From contig WREJ01000038.1 of the NCBI GenBank assembly GCA_009779395.1, forward strand, positions 1-9,074: a stretch of 9,074 nucleotides of DNA, written 5' to 3'. The stretch's first letter is position 1; each line of letters opens with the position of its first letter. The position numbers were made by a program, and so were the translations under genes. The DNA comes from Coriobacteriia bacterium. Its GTDB lineage: Bacteria > Actinomycetota > Coriobacteriia > WRKU01 > WQUG01. Below, one piece after another: positions 7,113 through 9,074 of the stretch. Under the pieces are notes generated by a model, which saw only the letters and a list, made by a program, of their open reading frames with translations, did not search any database and was not told the DNA's origin.

Positions 7113-7128
7113 TAAGGTCATTCTAGCA
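7113..7128 (-). promoter_or_regulatory. Candidate extended -10 promoter for mntA-hepT
   Basis: On the minus strand TGCTAGAAT (complement of 7120-7128) matches the extended -10 form TGnTATAAT with one mismatch. No good -35 is seen, as is usual for extended -10 promoters. Transcription would begin near 7113, leaving a leader of about 24 bases before the mntA ATG. The element overlaps the last codons of the upstream membrane-protein gene. It is seen by eye only. Confidence 0.35.
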
Positions 7129-7768
7129 CACTGTCAGCATTTCCCTGTCGCCGCATTTTTAGGCGGAGGCCTGCGTAAAGCAGTCCTGGTGGCAGAACTG
7201 GAATTATTACGATACAGAGCAGCGCTACCACAACATTAGGTAGTGGCAAATAGCTAAAAGTAACCACCACTCCAAATGCCATGGTGTTAAAAAACATTTG
7301 CAGAGCGATTGGTATGGCAAATACATTTTGCACCATTTCGCCAATACCCAAATTGAGTAGTTCTGCAAGCCAGAGAAATGCCCCGCTCATCGCCGCAAAT
7401 GCTCCAGAAGCGATTGTCATTGTCGCAAGCCAAGAAACGGAACGCCATGCCTTTTCTTTGGTGGGCTTTAGAAATAGATAACCACAAAGAACATAAATAA
7501 GCGAACCCCCAATAATCGCCACAGGGACAACCAACATGTCATCTGAAGAAAAGCTGCCATCTGCAGAAAGCAGGAGGAACACAGTGCTCATAATACTCTG
7601 AAGTACCATCGCCGCAACAAGACCAGCCACTGACAAAGCGAAATGAATCCCCAGCGCACGGCGATTGTTTGCCCGGACTACGGGGTCGCTTTTCTGCTGC
7701 TTGACTGACTGGAATACTTCCTCATCTAACACATCAAAGCTGCTATATTCTGGCTGAATGTCTTTCAT
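7118..7768 (-). CDS. Multi-pass membrane protein of unknown function
   Basis: I do not recognise this 216-residue protein. An acidic/polar N-terminus of about 36 residues (MKDIQPEYSSFDVLDEEVFQ) is probably cytoplasmic. About five hydrophobic segments follow, near residues 38-68, 78-100, 108-137, 145-170 and 178-201, and then a short basic tail (LKMRRQ). No catalytic motif, signal peptide or transporter signature is visible; it could be a small integral membrane protein of the kind often labelled DUF or Yip1-like. The start is ATG 7768 because AAAGGGGG lies 6 bases upstream. A frame continues to 7840, but those 24 codons run through a strong palindrome and have no ribosome site. It lies between the ABC1 kinase gene (82 bases upstream) and mntA (28 bases downstream) on the same strand. 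Confidence 0.75.
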   Translation of the reverse strand: MKDIQPEYSSFDVLDEEVFQSVKQQKSDPVVRANNRRALGIHFALSVAGLVAAMVLQSIMSTVFLLLSADGSFSSDDMLVVPVAIIGGSLIYVLCGYLFLKPTKEKAWRSVSWLATMTIASGAFAAMSGAFLWLAELLNLGIGEMVQNVFAIPIALQMFFNTMAFGVVVTFSYLPLPNVVVALLCIVIIPVLPPGLLYAGLRLKMRRQGNADSVLE

Positions 7769-7802
7769 GTCTGTCCCCCTTTCGCCGCTGTTGTGATGTG
7801 TT

Positions 7803-7836
7803 GGCAGAGCACGTCCATTACTGGACGTACTCTGCC
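7803..7836. repeat. 34-base near-perfect palindrome between the ABC1 kinase and membrane-protein genes
   Basis: GGCAGAG (7803-7809) pairs with CTCTGCC (7830-7836), and ACGTCCA (7811-7817) with TGGACGT (7822-7828). The arms are interrupted by a single C/A mismatch, and the loop is TTAC. Neither strand has a T-run after it, so it does not look like a standard intrinsic terminator. It starts 15 bases after the kinase stop on the minus strand and ends 35 bases before the membrane-protein start, so it would fold in the mRNA joining them or act as a dyad operator. Confidence 0.7.
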
Positions 7837-7850
7837 TCATAAAACCTTGC

Positions 7851-9074
7851 CTAGCCTATAAGCTCTGCTATGGCAGCGTCTATTGCCAGGGGAATCTTTT
7901 TGTAGAGCCTTGCGGGGCGCATCATGTGCTTGAGCACCAATTCAGTGGTGAACTTTTCGGCAGCCTCAACGATGTCAATGTCGTCATACACTGTCTGCGC
8001 ACAGCCTTCCACAACCACCAAAGCTTTTATCAGTAGTCCAAAGCCACGGGGCACAACTACCTTTTGCTCGTTTAGAATCGACAAAAAGCCAATCGCAAAT
8101 CCGCGCACATCACGGGGGGTTTTGCTAAAGGTGCGCTTCATCAAGGCACTCACCTTGCCAATGACTTCATCACGCTCTTCGTCACCTACGACCAGACCAA
8201 TATCTGCCGAATACAAAATGGCGCGTTTGGCATCTGCGTACACTGTCGCAGCAAGTATTTGCGCAATTGCTTCTTTGTGATCCTCGTAAACGTCTCCCAT
8301 GATGCCAAAGTCGATGTAGCAGATTTTGCCGTCAGGGGTCAGCAGCAGGTTCGACTGGTGCATGTCTGCATGAAAGCGACCCAAGACCATAACTTGCTTC
8401 ATAAACACGTCAGCACCGTAAATAGCGAGGAAGCGCGCATCCACACCTGCTGCCGTAGCTTCGTCTGACTGGTCTAAGTGCCAGCCATGCACAAACTGCA
8501 TCGTGAGCACATTGCGGCTGGTCAGCGGCCACACAATCGTGGGCGTCATCACATAGGGGTCATCTCTGAAATCGAAGGCAAACCTATCAGAGGTACGTCC
8601 CTCAATGCGCAGGTCACACTCCGAAGTAATAGATTCGGCAAACTCTTTCAGCAACTGTGGCGTATTAAAGCGCTTCAGGGGCTTGAACTTGTGAATGAAA
8701 TTCACAATCGGCGTTATGACAGCAATGTCAGCTCTAATTTTTTCTAGTGAGCCAGGACGAATAACTTTCAGTGCAAGCTCTGTGCCTGCGGGCATCGTCT
8801 CGCCAATAACGGGCTCATAGTCATTTTTCAATCGTGCCTTATAGACCTGTGCGATTGAAGCAGAACCAACGGGATCTGGGTCAAACTCATCAAAAAGTTC
8901 GTCCAAGGAATGTCCAAAGTCAGTTTCAATAACTGCCTTCATGTCCTCAAAAGGTGTCGGAGTTACCGAATCGCGCAAATCTTCCATTTCAAACACATAC
9001 TGCGGGGGGAACATGTCAGGTCGAATCGAGATAAGCTGTCCCAGCTTGATAAAAGCAGGACCGAGCTTCTCGAA
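7851..9074 (-). CDS. ABC1/UbiB-family atypical kinase (N-terminus outside window)
   Basis: The visible 407 residues lack the N-terminal part; the frame stays open to position 9074. Family motifs in order are KLGQ (10-13, the UbiB KxGQ hallmark), the Ala/Ser-rich loop SASIAQV (71-77), the ATP-binding Lys in LALKVIRPG (K103), the ExD-type acidic segment SECDLR (151-156), HADMHQSN (235-242, the HxDxHxxN catalytic loop) and DFG (255-257). All key residues are present. UbiB proteins are atypical kinases/ATPases that act on membrane lipids and quinone synthesis. Unlike longer UbiB proteins, this one ends (TAG 7851) without the paired C-terminal membrane helices I would expect; the tail is a charged helix (YKKIPLAIDAAIAELIG). 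The M at 9014 is an internal methionine, because the KxGQ motif lies upstream of it. In an anaerobe a ubiquinone role is unlikely, so a menaquinone or other lipid role is inferred. Confidence 0.93.
   Translation of the reverse strand, partial: FEKLGPAFIKLGQLISIRPDMFPPQYVFEMEDLRDSVTPTPFEDMKAVIETDFGHSLDELFDEFDPDPVGSASIAQVYKARLKNDYEPVIGETMPAGTELALKVIRPGSLEKIRADIAVITPIVNFIHKFKPLKRFNTPQLLKEFAESITSECDLRIEGRTSDRFAFDFRDDPYVMTPTIVWPLTSRNVLTMQFVHGWHLDQSDEATAAGVDARFLAIYGADVFMKQVMVLGRFHADMHQSNLLLTPDGKICYIDFGIMGDVYEDHKEAIAQILAATVYADAKRAILYSADIGLVVGDEERDEVIGKVSALMKRTFSKTPRDVRGFAIGFLSILNEQKVVVPRGFGLLIKALVVVEGCAQTVYDDIDIVEAAEKFTTELVLKHMMRPARLYKKIPLAIDAAIAELIG

Noticed and set aside
7769..7840. A 24-residue N-terminal extension of the membrane protein.
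   Set aside because: It is encoded by the palindrome and has no ribosome site, whereas ATG 7768 has an excellent AAAGGGGG site 6 bases upstream.

Overview
The window is tightly packed with bacterial protein-coding genes and shows no RNA gene, CRISPR array or insertion sequence. Base composition is near 50% GC by eye, and GTG and TTG starts are common. The gene set is an EF-G2-type GTPase, a hydrogenase/sulfite-reductase-type 4Fe-4S protein, a cobalamin-type radical SAM enzyme and an ABC1/UbiB kinase. This suggests an anaerobic high-GC Gram-positive, perhaps of the Coriobacteriia (Actinomycetota). That placement is an inference from protein flavour, not a proven assignment.

Left part (1-2831, minus strand): three genes read leftwards in a probable operon. 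They are a TPR protein with one membrane helix and an extracytoplasmic C-terminal domain, nucleoside diphosphate kinase (ndk), and the N-terminal 280 residues of a 4Fe-4S dicluster protein that runs off the window. The gaps are 36 and 44 bases. A short divergent promoter region (2832-2918) separates this block from the rightward genes.

Middle part (2919-6505, plus strand): an EF-G-like translational GTPase is followed after 24 bases by a B12-binding radical SAM protein with a TTG start. A hairpin plus T-run that would end this transcript lies inside the 3' end of the next, convergent gene.

Right part (6461-9074, minus strand): an ABC1/UbiB-family kinase (its N-terminus is outside the window), an unrecognised multi-pass membrane protein, and then a type VII toxin-antitoxin pair, mntA (adenylyltransferase antitoxin) and hepT (HEPN RNase toxin), overlapping by ATGA. 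A nearly perfect 34-base palindrome sits between the kinase and the membrane protein. A possible extended -10 promoter for the toxin-antitoxin pair overlaps the stop codon of the membrane-protein gene.

No clearly new multi-gene system stands out. The most useful leads are the EF-G2/radical SAM pairing, the palindrome, the terminator embedded in hepT, and the EF-G-like protein's non-canonical G-motifs.
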